64,000 nucleotides of DNA from an uncultured Ilumatobacter sp. (GCA_905182555.1 CAJJBX010000009.1:62001-126000), one strand, 5' to 3'; positions 8,630-18,360 are shown, counted from the stretch's first letter. The notes: generated by a model from the letters alone, not told the origin. Numbers and translations: made by a program.

Positions 8630-9899
8630 ATGGGTACTGTGACCGAACGTCGTCCACATGTCGTGATCGTCGGGTGCGGGTTCGGTGGTCTTGCCGCGAC
8701 CCGAGCGCTGACCGACACCGACGTCGATATTACGCTGATCGATCGGGAGAATCATCACACGTTCCAGCCGCTGCTGTACCAGGTGGCAAGTGCCGGCTTG
8801 AACCCGTCGGATATCGCACAGCCGATCCGTCACATCGTGCGCAAACAGAACAACGTTCGAGTGTTGCTCGCCGAGGTCACCGGGATCGACCTCGATGCAC
8901 GAGCGGTCCTGACCGCCGACGCTGCGTTTACCTACGATCATCTTGTCCTTGCGGCTGGGGCCACTCACTCCTACTTCGGCAACGACAGTTGGGCCGAGTT
9001 CGCTCCGGGGCTCAAGTCCATCGACGATGCGCTTGAAATCCGTCGGCGGATCCTGCTTGCATTCGAACGAGCTGAAAATACTGATGATGTTGCCGAACGG
9101 GAACGTTTGATGACGTTCGTGATCGTCGGAGCCGGCCCCACCGGGGTCGAACTTGCCGGTGCTGTCAAAGAAATTGCGACCAAGGCACTCAGTGCCGATT
9201 TCCGTTCAATCGACACGACCAAAAGTCGAGTCGTGCTCGTCGAGGCGGGGCCCCGTGTGCTCGGTGCGTTCACCGAGAAGCTGTCGGCGTCGGCCAAGCG
9301 CCAACTTGTCAAGCTCGGTGTCGACGTGCAGCTGTCGACGCCGGTCACTGCAATCGATGAGAAGGCCATGTCCGAGGCTGGCATGATCCCCGACGACCGT
9401 CTTGTGGGGTGCTGGAGTGGCTGCATCGCCGCTCGGCCGAGCGGTCACGGGCGATGTTGATCGGGCGGGCCGTGTGCCAGTGAGCGCCGACCTCAGTATC
9501 GAGGGGCACCCCGAGGTGTTCGTTATTGGTGACCTCGCAGCTGCCCAGTCGGACGGCAAGGTGGTACCCGGCGTGGCACCTGCTGCAACACAGGGTGGCC
9601 AGCACGTCGCGTCTTGTATCGACGCCGACCTGGCGGGCACTAGCCGGTCAATGTTTCGCTACAAGGACAAGGGCTCAATGGCGACGATCGGTCGTTCAAA
9701 AGCGGTTGCCTACCTCGGCCCGAAGCTCCAATTCGGCGGCTACTTCGCCTGGCTGGTGTGGTGGGTTGTGCACATCATGACGCTCATCGATTTCCGCTCG
9801 AAGGCAAGTGCGATGGCGAACTGGGGTTGGCAATACCTGACAGGCCAACGAGTGGCCCGGCTGATCACTGGGAGATCTTCCGGCCACACCAATGTGTGA
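8630..9899 (+). CDS. type II NADH dehydrogenase-like FAD/NAD(P) oxidoreductase, one frame break
   Basis: This is a single-subunit flavoprotein resembling NDH-2, which oxidises NADH and reduces quinone at the membrane without pumping protons. It shows the FAD Rossmann motif VVIVGCGFGGLAATRAL, the family loop HHTFQPLLYQVASAGL, the NAD-binding motif FVIVGAGPTGVELAGA and the second FAD motif PEVFVIGDLAA. The frame changes near 9390-9405 (DDRLV then LWGAGVAASPLG). The C-terminus has the hydrophobic anchor FGGYFAWLVWWVVHIMTLI typical of NDH-2. About 422 residues after correction. The missing base may be a sequencing error, because conservation continues on both sides. Confidence 0.85.
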
Positions 9900-9977
9900 C
9901 CACAGCACGGTGTGACCAGAGTGAGAACTCTTACAGATTGCCGAACCAATCGCTGACCGACGACGTATCGATACGAC

Positions 9978-10552
9978 ATGAGCAACAAAACGAATTCGAA
10001 CACCCCCGACTCCGGGGCCCCAATCACTACCTGGATCAAGCGTGGCCTCCTCGGTGCAGTCGTTCTGGTCGCAGGGTCTACCGCGTCGACGAGGTTCTCG
10101 GTGGGGTCAACGTCACCGCAGTTGGCCGCAGCAACGAGATTACCGGCTCCCTGACGATCGAAGGCACCACGGCCTCGGTTGTTGCCACTGTTGAGGTGGA
10201 AAATATTGTCAGCAACGACAGCATTCGCGACGGCCAGTTCCGCGGCCGCATCATGGACGTGTCGAACTTCCCGACAGCCAACTTCGGCACCACTGAACCG
10301 ATTGATTTCGGCACCCTCCCGGCCGACGGCGAGCAAGTCACGGCCACTGCGAACGGTGAGCTGACCTTGAAGGGCGTCACGCAGGTGGTCACGGTTGAAA
10401 TCACGGCGCAGGCCTCAGGCACCGGTATCGGTGTACTCGGAAACATTCCGATCACGTTCACCGACTACGGCATCGATAACCCGTCGAAACCAGGTGTGAG
10501 CCTTGAAGACGAAGGCGTCGTTGAGTTCGTTCTCGTCTTCGAGCGGGCCTGA
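9978..10552 (+). CDS. YceI-like protein with N-terminal membrane anchor, one frame break
   Basis: YceI proteins are lipocalin-like beta barrels that bind polyprenoid or other amphiphilic ligands outside the cytoplasm. The barrel part is clear (VYRVDEVLGGVNVTAVGRSN, GQFRGRIMDVSNFPTANF, TLKGVTQVVTVEI). ATG 9978 begins a short Asn/Thr-rich leader and a hydrophobic helix (WIKRGLLGAVVLVAG) in one frame. The barrel continues in another frame from about 10075, so the gene has a one-base break there. The C-terminus VVEFVLVFERA is usual for the family. It converges with the SDR gene, with stops 22 bases apart. Confidence 0.75.
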
Positions 10553-10574
10553 GCACAGGTCACGCTCCCGGCGA

Positions 10575-12137
10575 CTACCAGTCGGTCGGGGCGTAGTCCT
10601 TCAGGAACTGGCCCCACACGTGTACGCCGGTGTTGAGCCCGTCGATGATCGGGTCGACGATCCGAGCCGCCCCATCGACGATGTCGAGCGGTGGGTGGAA
10701 CCGGTGCTCGGCGGTTTTGGCTTCGGCAATTGCCACGGGGTCTTCGTCGCTGACCCAGCCGGTGTCGACGCTGTTCATGTTGATGCCCGACGCGTGATAG
10801 TCGGTCGCCGACGTGCGTGTCATCATGTTGAGCGCCGCCTTCGCCATGTTCGTGTGCGGGTGCTTCGTGGTTTTGCGCAGCCGGTAAAATTGGCCCTCGA
10901 CCGCTGACACGTTGACGACGTGCTTGTGGTTGCCCGGCGTGGCTTCCATCAGGGGCTTGAGCCGGGCATTCAAGACGAACGGCGCAACGGCGTTGACGAG
11001 TTGGGTCTCCAACAGTTCGACCGACGAGACCTCGTGCAACTGCAATCGCCACGAATTGCGTCCGCGCAGGTCGACCTGCTGGAGATCCTGATCGAGCTGG
11101 CCCGCCGGAAAGAGCGTGTCGGCCGACGGTTGATCTTCTGGGAGCAGCACTGTTTGGGAGAGTTCGGCAGACCGTGTCAGACCTGGAGCCTCAGCCGATG
11201 CGGGTGTCATGAGGGCAGCGGTGTCGCTCGAATGAGTCCCCGCGTCGATCGAACCAGGTCCACGGAGCTGCTCGTAGGAACCAACGAGCTGCAGTACGTC
11301 GCCCGGCAACGTCTCGAGCGCAGCCGTCTCAACATTCATCATGTGTTCGTAGAACCCGGCTGGGCGGCGCACGGTCTGACAGGCGTTGTTGATGATGGCA
11401 TCGAGCCGCTTGCGCGTTGCAGATACATGGGCGCAGAATGCCTCGACACTTGGCGTGTGGCGCAAGTCAAGGCCGAAGACCTCGAGCCGGTCGCCCCACT
11501 CGGCGAAGTCCGGTTCGGCTGCGTAACGCGCTGCAGCGTCGCGCGGGAAGCGTGTGGCGACGATCAGCTCAGCGCCGCATCGGAGCAGCTTGATGCCGGC
11601 CTGATATCCGATTTTGACGCGTCCGCCTGTGAGGAGGACGACCATGCCGGCCATGTCGGCGAGCTCGCCGCGCTTGTCGAAGTTCAGGGCCGCGCAGGCC
11701 GGGCAGAGCTGGTCGTAGAAGTTGTGGATCTCGCGATATCGGACCTTGCAGATATAGCAGTGCTGCGGTTCGAGTGTCTCGCGGAACGGAGCACGGTCGG
11801 GTCTGTCCTCGACGTCGCGTTGCTCGAAGTCGTTGGGTGGGAAGGCATCAGGGGTAGTGAACACCGGACGACTACGCAGCGTCCGGATGCCGGTCTCGTC
11901 GAGGGTTTGCTCGTCAGCTCGAACTCGCCCCTGTCGACGCTGTTGCTGAAGCAGCTTCGTGCGTCGCCTGCGAATCTCGGGGTCAGGGTAGAACACGTCG
12001 CCGGCCGCATTGAAGAAGTCGGCCTTTTCCTTCGCATCGAGATGCTCGAGAAGCTCGAAGAGGCTAACTGAGCGGAGCACGTCCATTGCTTCGAGCAACT
12101 GCTCGCGCATGCTCTCGTCTGGTTGTGCTTGGTCCAC
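10575..12137 (-). CDS. zinc-ribbon SDR-family protein with altered active site
   Basis: This 520-residue protein combines an N-terminal helical region (1-110), a CxxC...CxxC cluster around residues 125-150 (CYIC and CPAC, a likely zinc ribbon) and a short-chain dehydrogenase Rossmann domain. The nucleotide loop is GGRVKIGYQAG, and the NNAC-type motif (IINNACQT) and strand VVNVSAVEG with the catalytic Ser are present. At the position of the usual YxxxK, however, the sequence is HTNMAKAAL, so Lys is kept and Tyr is replaced by Thr. A long insertion (about 270-345) separates the NNAC motif from the Ser strand. It may be a non-canonical oxidoreductase or a nucleotide-binding protein without dehydrogenase activity. 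Confidence 0.75.
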   Translation of the reverse strand: MDQAQPDESMREQLLEAMDVLRSVSLFELLEHLDAKEKADFFNAAGDVFYPDPEIRRRRTKLLQQQRRQGRVRADEQTLDETGIRTLRSRPVFTTPDAFPPNDFEQRDVEDRPDRAPFRETLEPQHCYICKVRYREIHNFYDQLCPACAALNFDKRGELADMAGMVVLLTGGRVKIGYQAGIKLLRCGAELIVATRFPRDAAARYAAEPDFAEWGDRLEVFGLDLRHTPSVEAFCAHVSATRKRLDAIINNACQTVRRPAGFYEHMMNVETAALETLPGDVLQLVGSYEQLRGPGSIDAGTHSSDTAALMTPASAEAPGLTRSAELSQTVLLPEDQPSADTLFPAGQLDQDLQQVDLRGRNSWRLQLHEVSSVELLETQLVNAVAPFVLNARLKPLMEATPGNHKHVVNVSAVEGQFYRLRKTTKHPHTNMAKAALNMMTRTSATDYHASGINMNSVDTGWVSDEDPVAIAEAKTAEHRFHPPLDIVDGAARIVDPIIDGLNTGVHVWGQFLKDYAPTDW

Positions 12138-12146
12138 GGTCGAAAC

Positions 12147-12947
12147 CTACCTGCGCGCGTTGCGAGCCAGGGCCGCGAACGTGATGCCGGCGGCATGGCC
12201 GACGTTCAGCGAGCTCGCACTCGGATCAATCGGAATCGTGACTCGACGTGTGGTCGCAGCGAGGGTCTTCGGGGCGACGCCTGAGTTCTCGGCTCCGAGC
12301 ACAATTGCCAACCGCGCGGGGGCCGCAAGGCCCCACACGCTGTCGGCCGTGTCAGAGCGTGACATTGCCCACGAGTCGAAACCGTGACCGTGGAGCTTGT
12401 CAAGAACGCCCAGCCACTCGGTTGCGCCCGGCTGAGCGACTCGCAGTTGCAGGATCTCGCCCATGCTGACTCGGACCGTCCGCCGGTGATACGGGTCGGT
12501 GCAGGTCGGGCCGAGCACCATGCCGTCGACGCCGAACGCCCGCGCCACACGCGCAATCGCGCCGACGCTCTCGTCGTCGTCCAAACCGTCGAGGACGACG
12601 AGCCGGTTGCTCGTCGCTGCCAGTTCATCGACGGTGGCCAGCGGTCGACGGTCGGCCGAGACAAGAACGCCACGGGGGAGGTCGAAGCCGACGATCTCAT
12701 GCATCACATCGCGTTCTGCAACGAAGACTGGGATGCCCTGGAGTTCCTGGCGCTCCAGGAAGGGCTTGAAGCGCTTCACCCTTGATGGCGAAAGAAGGGC
12801 CGAGCGGAAGTGGTGCTGCGAATCGCAGAGGCGCTCGATCGACATCCAGCCCTCCGAGATGAAGAACTCGTTGCCTTCGATCTGCCGTCGGACCGAGCGA
12901 TCGCCCAGCTGTCGGTAGTCCGAGACCAGCGGATCGTCGGCACTCAT
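12147..12947 (-). CDS. SpoU/TrmH-family RNA 2'-O-methyltransferase
   Basis: This is an AdoMet-dependent SPOUT methyltransferase acting on ribose 2'-OH of rRNA or tRNA. The trefoil-knot motifs are visible: motif 1 around GMVLGPTCTDPYHRRTVRVS, motif 2 AIVLGAENSGV and motif 3 IPIDPSASSLNVGHAAGI. Motif 1 lacks the usual N-x-G-x-x-x-R spelling but keeps the RR pair. The N-terminal part (FFISEGWMSIERL) fits the substrate-binding domain. ATG 12947 (MSADDPL) gives 266 residues; ATG 12968 seven codons earlier is also possible. The target nucleotide is unknown. Confidence 0.85.
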   Translation of the reverse strand: MSADDPLVSDYRQLGDRSVRRQIEGNEFFISEGWMSIERLCDSQHHFRSALLSPSRVKRFKPFLERQELQGIPVFVAERDVMHEIVGFDLPRGVLVSADRRPLATVDELAATSNRLVVLDGLDDDESVGAIARVARAFGVDGMVLGPTCTDPYHRRTVRVSMGEILQLRVAQPGATEWLGVLDKLHGHGFDSWAMSRSDTADSVWGLAAPARLAIVLGAENSGVAPKTLAATTRRVTIPIDPSASSLNVGHAAGITFAALARNARR

Positions 12948-13047
12948 CACCGTGATCGCGCCGTTCATCGACACGACGGTAGGCGAGCGAGCGGCCCGCG
13001 CGATGTTGGGCTGCACTTTCGGTCCATCTCGTGGATTTTCTTTCAAT

Positions 13048-13512
13048 ACAGATGGTTGCTTGATTCCATGGAGCGTTCACGCGCCGAAGCCCGTGTTCTC
13101 GCTGTGTTCTCGCTGTGTTCTCGCTGTGGTCATTGCGGCCTCCGCGGTCGCCTGCGGAGTATCGGACAATTGGATGGCGGTGTACATCGACGCCGACTGC
13201 CACGCACATGATCGTCGACGTCAACCGCTTCTTCCCGCGATCAGGGCCTGGAGGGGTCAGTTGTCGGCTTCGTCGAAATGTCGCCAGGTAGCGACCGGTA
13301 TCTGAACCACATCATCTCGCCGCAGCCGGCGCCGACGATCAACAGCGTGCCGCGCCACGTTCGGAGCTGCCGGCATCGAACCGATCCTTGACCTCCGGAC
13401 GCTTTGCCGCGTCGAACGCACGGCCCATCTGGAGGTGTGGGGCCCGCTCATCTGATTGTCGTCCGGCTGGACCGAGGAGATGAATCGAGCGTGACTCTGG
13501 AATGATGCCTCG
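13048..13512. other. gap with no supported gene
   Basis: About 465 bases between the methyltransferase and the CoA transferase. On the plus strand a lipobox-like stretch (VLAVVIAASAVACGVSDN) is readable around 13115-13170 after the 11-bp repeat, followed by short open fragments in other frames (VVGFVEMSPGSDRYLNHI). They do not join into one gene even allowing one indel. It could be the remains of a small lipoprotein gene. Confidence 0.35.
13093..13127. repeat. 11-bp tandem repeat, 3 copies
   Basis: GTGTTCTCGCT is repeated three times in a row. In the frame of the lipobox-like stretch it lies just in front of the hydrophobic segment. Confidence 0.85.
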
Positions 13513-14742
13513 ATGAGCACACCGCTGCCCCTCGACGACGTCCGAGTGATCGAGATCGACAGTTGGATGGCTGCACCGAGTGCGGCAGCAATCCTGTCCG
13601 ACCTTGGTGCCGACGTAATCAAAATCGAGCCGCTGTCCGGTGACCCGATGCGCAACACCACGCGACCCGCCAAGGTCGATGGTGCCTTCAAGGGGTACGA
13701 CTTCCAGTTCGACGTCGACAATCGCGGCAAGCGTTCGATTGCCGTCGACCTTGCGTCGGATGAGGGTCGCGACATCGTCCACCGTCTCTGCGAAGGCGCC
13801 GACGTGTTCCTGTGCAACCTGCTCCAACATCGACAGGAGAAGTTTGGCCTCTCGCCCGCACAACTGTGGGAGACGAACTCGAAGCTCGTCCACGCAACGC
13901 TGACCGGCTACGGCACCGACGGACCCGAGGCGTGGCGCCCGGGTTACGATGTCACCGCATTCTTTGGACGGTCGGGTCTGTACGACTCGATGCGCGATGG
14001 CAACGACGGCCAAGTCGCTATGGCCCGTCCTGCTCAAGGCGACCACACGACCGGCCTTGCGCTGCTCAGCGGCATCCTCGCGGCACTTCGGCTCGCGGAA
14101 CGGACGGGCACGGGTCAGGCCATCGAGACGTCGCTCTTCGAAACAGCGGTGTGGACGCTGGCCACCGATTACGGAGTCACCGCTGTGGACCAGGCGCCGG
14201 TCCGACGTCGTTCACGCCAGCAACAGATCGTTGCCACGGCCAACCGTTACCCGTGCGGCGACGGCAACTGGGTCGTGTTCAACATGCCGGAAGAGGCGGC
14301 GTGGCCACGCTTCTGTCAGGCGCTCGGGCTCGAACAGCTCCTCGATGACAATCGCCTGCAAAACATCAAGGGTCGATTTGACAATATGGCAGAGGTCGTC
14401 GACCTCGTCGATGAGGCGCTGAGCGCTCGCCCGCGTGACGAGTGGGGGCCGATCTTCGACGAGCAGCGCCTGATCTGGGGCCCCGTGCTCGGGCTCCACG
14501 AGGTCGTGGCTGATCCGCAGGCCGAGGCGATCGACTTGTTCCCAACAGTCGAACACGCTGAACACGGTGAGTACCGCACAGTGCGGGCGCCGATCCGAAT
14601 CCAAGGTGTTGACACATCACCGCGCCGGTCGTCGCCCACGCCGGGCCAACACACCCGATTGGTGCTGACCGACGCGGGCTTCGACGACGCCGCGATTGAC
14701 CAGCTGATCGCCGACGGCAAGGTGGCGCAACCGGAGGCCTGA
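13513..14742 (+). CDS. CaiB/BaiF family CoA transferase (class III)
   Basis: Class III transferases move CoA between carboxylic acids through an aspartyl-CoA intermediate. The 409-residue protein has the family landmarks: VIEIDSWMAAPSAAAILSDL and GADVIKIEP in the N-terminal Rossmann part, NRGKRSIAVDL, and the loop PGYDVTAFFGRSGL, whose Asp is the likely catalytic residue. GHDT-like text is replaced by AQGDHTTGLALLSGILAAL. A C-terminal DPQAEAIDLFPTVEH segment closes the fold. It is a single gene followed 115 bases later by a dienelactone-hydrolase operon, so acyl-CoA or carnitine-type catabolism is plausible but unspecific. Confidence 0.9.
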   Translation: MSTPLPLDDVRVIEIDSWMAAPSAAAILSDLGADVIKIEPLSGDPMRNTTRPAKVDGAFKGYDFQFDVDNRGKRSIAVDLASDEGRDIVHRLCEGADVFLCNLLQHRQEKFGLSPAQLWETNSKLVHATLTGYGTDGPEAWRPGYDVTAFFGRSGLYDSMRDGNDGQVAMARPAQGDHTTGLALLSGILAALRLAERTGTGQAIETSLFETAVWTLATDYGVTAVDQAPVRRRSRQQQIVATANRYPCGDGNWVVFNMPEEAAWPRFCQALGLEQLLDDNRLQNIKGRFDNMAEVVDLVDEALSARPRDEWGPIFDEQRLIWGPVLGLHEVVADPQAEAIDLFPTVEHAEHGEYRTVRAPIRIQGVDTSPRRSSPTPGQHTRLVLTDAGFDDAAIDQLIADGKVAQPEA

Positions 14743-14857
14743 CGGCGGTGAGACCCCATTTGGAATCGTTCTCATACCCGACCGCTCGCCACGATTGCCC
14801 GCTTCGCTGTTGTTCTCCGAGAGCGATCGAGCAGGCTGCAGGCGCGAGACTATTTCG

Positions 14858-15583
14858 ATGATCGAACACTTCGTCGACCTCGAGACGACTGACGGCATGA
14901 TGAACACGTTCGTTGTGCATCCCGAGGAACATGGCCCGCACCCGCTCGTCCTCTTTTTGATGGACGCACCCGGCATGCGCGAAGAGATTCGCGACATGTC
15001 TCGTCGGCTCGCCACAGCCGGCTACTACGTCATGGCGCCGCACCTGTATTACCGCGACGTCGAGCACTACAACGTGTTCGAAACTGGTGACCGAGAGCGC
15101 ATGTTTGAGTTGATGGACGCGCTGTCGAACGACCGCGTGACCGCCGACGCACGCGCACTGATTACCCACGCCGAGGGCGACGATGCTGCCTCGACCAGCA
15201 AGGTCGGTGCGGTGGGCTACTGCATGAGTGGACCGTTCGCTGTCTACCTCCTTGGTCGAATGCCGGGCCAGGTTGTCGCAGGGGCGTCGTTGCACGGAGT
15301 CGCGCTCGTCACTGACGCCGCCGATTCCCCGCACCTGCAGTTGGCTTTGGCCGCTGGCGAGGTCTACGTCGGCGCAGCCGAGACTGACAGCTATGCCCCG
15401 CCGGAGATGATCGACGCATTCGAGGCGGCTCGCATCGAGTCCGGATGTGCTGGCCGAACTGAGTGGTACCCGGGGACCGAGCATGGTTTTACGTTCCGCG
15501 AACGCGGAGCGCTCTACGACAAGGATGCGTCCGAGCGCCATTGGGAACGACTCCACGACCTGTTCTCTCGCACGCTCCGCTGA
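14858..15583 (+). CDS. dienelactone hydrolase family protein
   Basis: This alpha/beta hydrolase of about 241 residues has the cysteine nucleophile characteristic of the DLH family (GYCMSG) and a C-terminal catalytic His in PGTEHGF. The acid residue probably lies in YVGAAETDSY. Family members hydrolyse dienelactones or other lactones/esters. Start ATG 14858 (MIEHFVDLETTDG) matches the usual first strand; the longer frame upstream is not family-like. Its stop overlaps the next start (TGATG), making it the first gene of a three-gene operon ending in an EamA exporter. Confidence 0.87.
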   Translation: MIEHFVDLETTDGMMNTFVVHPEEHGPHPLVLFLMDAPGMREEIRDMSRRLATAGYYVMAPHLYYRDVEHYNVFETGDRERMFELMDALSNDRVTADARALITHAEGDDAASTSKVGAVGYCMSGPFAVYLLGRMPGQVVAGASLHGVALVTDAADSPHLQLALAAGEVYVGAAETDSYAPPEMIDAFEAARIESGCAGRTEWYPGTEHGFTFRERGALYDKDASERHWERLHDLFSRTLR

Positions 15584-15921
15584 TGTCTGATGCCAGTGAC
15601 ACAGCGCTCAACGAGCCGCTGACGTTGCACGTGCATCCGCATCCCTCTACTTCGACCGCTGCCGAGCACACGTTTGCCGAACTTGACTTTGAGTGTCGTC
15701 CACTCGCTGAGATGCGTGTGCGCGCCAACGAGTTTGCTGCCGAACAGCGCACCAACTACCTCGAGATTGCACCGTGGATCTTCGTGCTGTTTCCGATCGG
15801 CTTCCCGCTCGACGGGGCCCAGGTTCCTGACCTTCATCGCAAGTCGCTTGACGAGGTACGCATCATCGTCGGCGAATTGCCGACTACGGACGTGGCGCCG
15901 GACGCTGGAACGGAACGCTGA
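15583..15921 (+). CDS. hypothetical protein in the hydrolase-exporter operon
   Basis: This 112-residue protein is coupled on both sides: its ATG overlaps the upstream stop and its TGA overlaps the EamA start. It begins with a His/Pro/Thr-rich stretch (TLHVHPHPSTST). A hydrophobic segment EIAPWIFVLFPIGFPL at about residues 66-81 may dip into the membrane. No family recognised. Tight coupling suggests it works with the neighbouring hydrolase or transporter. Confidence 0.6.
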   Translation: MSDASDTALNEPLTLHVHPHPSTSTAAEHTFAELDFECRPLAEMRVRANEFAAEQRTNYLEIAPWIFVLFPIGFPLDGAQVPDLHRKSLDEVRIIVGELPTTDVAPDAGTER

Positions 15922-16811
15922 TGAACTCGAAAATCACACTGGCGACCGTCACGTTGGTCGCCGTGCTGATCGGTGCGAACTTCACTGCACTCAAATTCGC
16001 ACTCGACCACACAACCCCGTTAATGCTGGCTGGTCTCCGGACCGTCGTCGGAGGCACGTTCCTGCTGTCTTTCGCTGTGCTTCGCGGCGAGAAAATTCCG
16101 ACGCGTCGCGAGGACTTGCAACGGATCTTCGTTGTCAGTTTCAGCATCACCACAGTGTCGAGTGGACTACTCGTCGTCGGTGTCAGCCGTGTTCCTGCTG
16201 GTCTGGCCTCGCTGATTTCAAGCACGATGCCGCTGTTCACCGCAGTTCTTGTCCTCCTGCTCCTCGGCAGTCGGCCAACGCGGCTCGGGATCATCGGCCT
16301 CCTGATTGGCTTCGCCGGAACAGCTGTGCTCGCATCGCCGTCGCTGGGTGGCGAGTCGGCGGCCTTCGGTGTTTTGGCGCTCGTGCTCGCGGCGCTCGCC
16401 TGGTCGTTCGGCACGGTGTTCATGAAATGGAGGGACTTCTCCCATATTTCGCCGGTGATGATCGTTGCAGTGCAGTTGCCGATGTCGGCAGCAGTGCTCA
16501 TTCCCTTCGCGCTGGTTGTCGAAGGGACTGGCGGCACCGACTGGTCGCTCGGGCTGTTCGTGCCGCTGTTCTATGCAGCGGTCCCGGCCAACGCGGTGAC
16601 GTTCGCGCTGATGGCAACGGTGGTCCGTCGGGCCACACCAACCCAGGCAGCCTCAACGGCATACATGATCCCGCTGTCCGGTGTGTTCTTCGGCTGGCTG
16701 ATCAGAGATGAACGCCTCGGGCTGATCGAAGCGGTCGGCGGTGCGCTCGTGGTGCTCGGCGTCTACTTCGTAGTCACGGCGTCAGCGCGAGCGGCAGCGC
16801 TTCCGAGGTGA
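15921..16811 (+). CDS. EamA family (DMT superfamily) transporter
   Basis: This 296-residue integral membrane protein has about ten hydrophobic helices in two repeated EamA halves (IGANFTALKFAL in the first, LALVLAALAWSFGTVFMKW in the second). DMT transporters of this type export amino acids or other metabolites, or take up sugars or nucleotides. The C-terminal helix GGALVVLGVYFVVTA is typical of the last EamA helix. It is translationally coupled to the preceding hypothetical gene. The substrate cannot be named. Confidence 0.9.
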   Translation: MNSKITLATVTLVAVLIGANFTALKFALDHTTPLMLAGLRTVVGGTFLLSFAVLRGEKIPTRREDLQRIFVVSFSITTVSSGLLVVGVSRVPAGLASLISSTMPLFTAVLVLLLLGSRPTRLGIIGLLIGFAGTAVLASPSLGGESAAFGVLALVLAALAWSFGTVFMKWRDFSHISPVMIVAVQLPMSAAVLIPFALVVEGTGGTDWSLGLFVPLFYAAVPANAVTFALMATVVRRATPTQAASTAYMIPLSGVFFGWLIRDERLGLIEAVGGALVVLGVYFVVTASARAAALPR

Positions 16812-17502
16812 GCTCAAGACGGGACAGGCGGCCGTCGCCGATCCGCCAGGGGCCGCAGTAACCGATCGTGCGGCTTACTGGTGTTACTTTTGGTACGCAT
16901 TGCCTGGCCGCCAGCCTCTCGATTGCGCGACGAACATGTTGGGCACCGGCGGTCTCTGCGACTTCGTCGCTGGGGTCAGCGCCGTTGTCTTGGCGTTGTT
17001 GACTGAGTGATTCAATGCGGGTGCGCTGTGATTGCTCTTTGCGGACTCGATCGACTGCTCGGCGGCGGGCGATCGTGACTGCCCACAACGTGACGCTTGC
17101 ACGATCAGGGTCAAACTTGTGGACTGCACTCCACATCTCGACCAATACTTCCTGGGTGACCTCTTCAGACATTGCGTGGTCGCGCAGTACTCGTTTGACG
17201 GTGCCGAAGATTACGGGTGCGAGCTGGTCATAGACCGCTGAGAAGGCCTCCTCATCCCCGTCACCCACGCGCTCGATCAGCGAGGCGAGGCCGGGAGTCT
17301 GCGTCTTCTTGGTTCGGCGGGAATCACTTGAGGAAACTGAGGCGCTGCCGGTGACGATGAGAGGCGTAGTAGTGATGTCGGTCGTCGTGTTGCTCCTGGG
17401 TACGTCGCGGTGATGCAGTTCTCGGTTGTCCGTGGGAAGCGCGAGAATGCACGAAATCGATTCAGCGCTGTCTGCGCAGTGCTCGAACTGCCTGTAGCTC
17501 AT
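16774..17502 (-). pseudogene. ECF sigma factor (SigK-like), region 4 lost
   Basis: Sigma region 2 is well kept: EEAFSAVYDQLAPVIFG, then LRDHAMSEEVTQEVLVEMW, then VTLWAVTIARRRAVDRVRKE. The protein breaks off just after AIERLAARQ, where region 4 (the -35-binding helix-turn-helix) should begin. It then reads about 40 unrelated residues into the antisense 3' end of the EamA gene. Without region 4 it should not recognise a promoter. The N-terminus is a long Ser/Thr-rich stretch with an uncertain start (ATG 17502 used). A second, more decayed copy lies upstream on the same strand. Confidence 0.7.
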
Positions 17503-17529
17503 GAAGCTATTTTCGATACAGCGTCTCAA

Positions 17530-17944
17530 GTGCGGGTCATCCCAACATCAAGATTGGATCTGAGTTGGGACGGGTGCTCACACGGCCCGGTTACTTCGCC
17601 GTTCATTGGCGGTTTTTCTAATCAGGTTCAGCTCGCTGCGGCGACGTCCAGGGTGCGGAGGTGCTCGTCGAGCCCAAGAATCAGGACGTCGGCTTGGAAT
17701 TCGCCGCCGGTGACTCCCGGAGTTTGATCATGGGCGTACCGTCCATTGGCCCAATTCCTTTCAGTTGGGTGGCCGAACTGTTGTTGACAAGTTGTCCGGT
17801 GTGTTGGACTCTTTGGAAGCAACCCGCTGAGGCACCCTGAGTCGAGAGGGTCGGCCTACCAAGCTGCGGGACCCGCATGGTTTGCTGCGGGGCCCGCATG
17901 GTTTGCTGCGGGGCCCGCATCCTGGGCAACGCCGTGGATGGCGT
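17530..17944. other. gap without an intact gene
   Basis: This lies between the two sigma factor relics. On the minus strand the end of a frame (EFQADVLILGLDEHLRTLD) at about 17635-17700 looks protein-like but has no identifiable start or family. The rest shows nothing except the 21-bp repeat listed separately. Confidence 0.35.
17866..17921. repeat. 21-bp tandem repeat, about 2.6 copies
   Basis: The unit CGCATGGTTTGCTGCGGGGCC is repeated twice and then partially, with one base difference (GGACC/GGGCC) at the first boundary. It sits at the 3' border of the decayed sigma factor copy. Confidence 0.85.
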
Positions 17945-18360
17945 TCATGACCAACTGCTTCGCCGCGGCCGGCGGAGCTCTTTCGGCAATGCTCTGCAAT
18001 CGCGCTGCGACAGCGAGGGGAGCCGTGTGTCGGGCTCTCGATACATGCCAGCGTCATCACCTCACGTTGGTTCTTTGGCAAAGCGGCGAGTGCACACCGT
18101 ACCCGGTCGATCGCCCGGCGTCGGGCAATCGTGACGCTGAACGTTGTGGCCGTCGCCCGGCTTCTGTGCTCATGAGCTGCGGCTTTCTACAGCTCGAGGA
18201 AGACTTCCTGCAGGGGCTCCTCTGACATTGCAGGATCGCGGAGTACTCGGCGAACCGCGGCGAAAACCTTGGGTGAGAGTGCGTCGTGCAGAGCGCTAAA
18301 GGCGGACTGGCCACCAGCGCCGACGTGTTCGAGCGACACGCTTGCATTGATTGGGATGTC
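17945..18360 (-). pseudogene. decayed second ECF sigma factor copy
   Basis: Reading the minus strand from about 18345 gives SAFSALHDALSPKVFAAVRR, VLRDPAMSEEPLQEVFLEL, a TAG stop, then TTFSVTIARRRAIDRVR and LAALPKNQREVMTLACIE. These match regions 2 and 4 of the sigma factor relic at 16774-17502, position by position. The internal stop, the loss of the conserved Trp that normally follows the region 2.3 helix, and a scrambled helix-turn-helix show real decay, not a single indel. It is a paralogue or an older duplicate. Confidence 0.65.
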
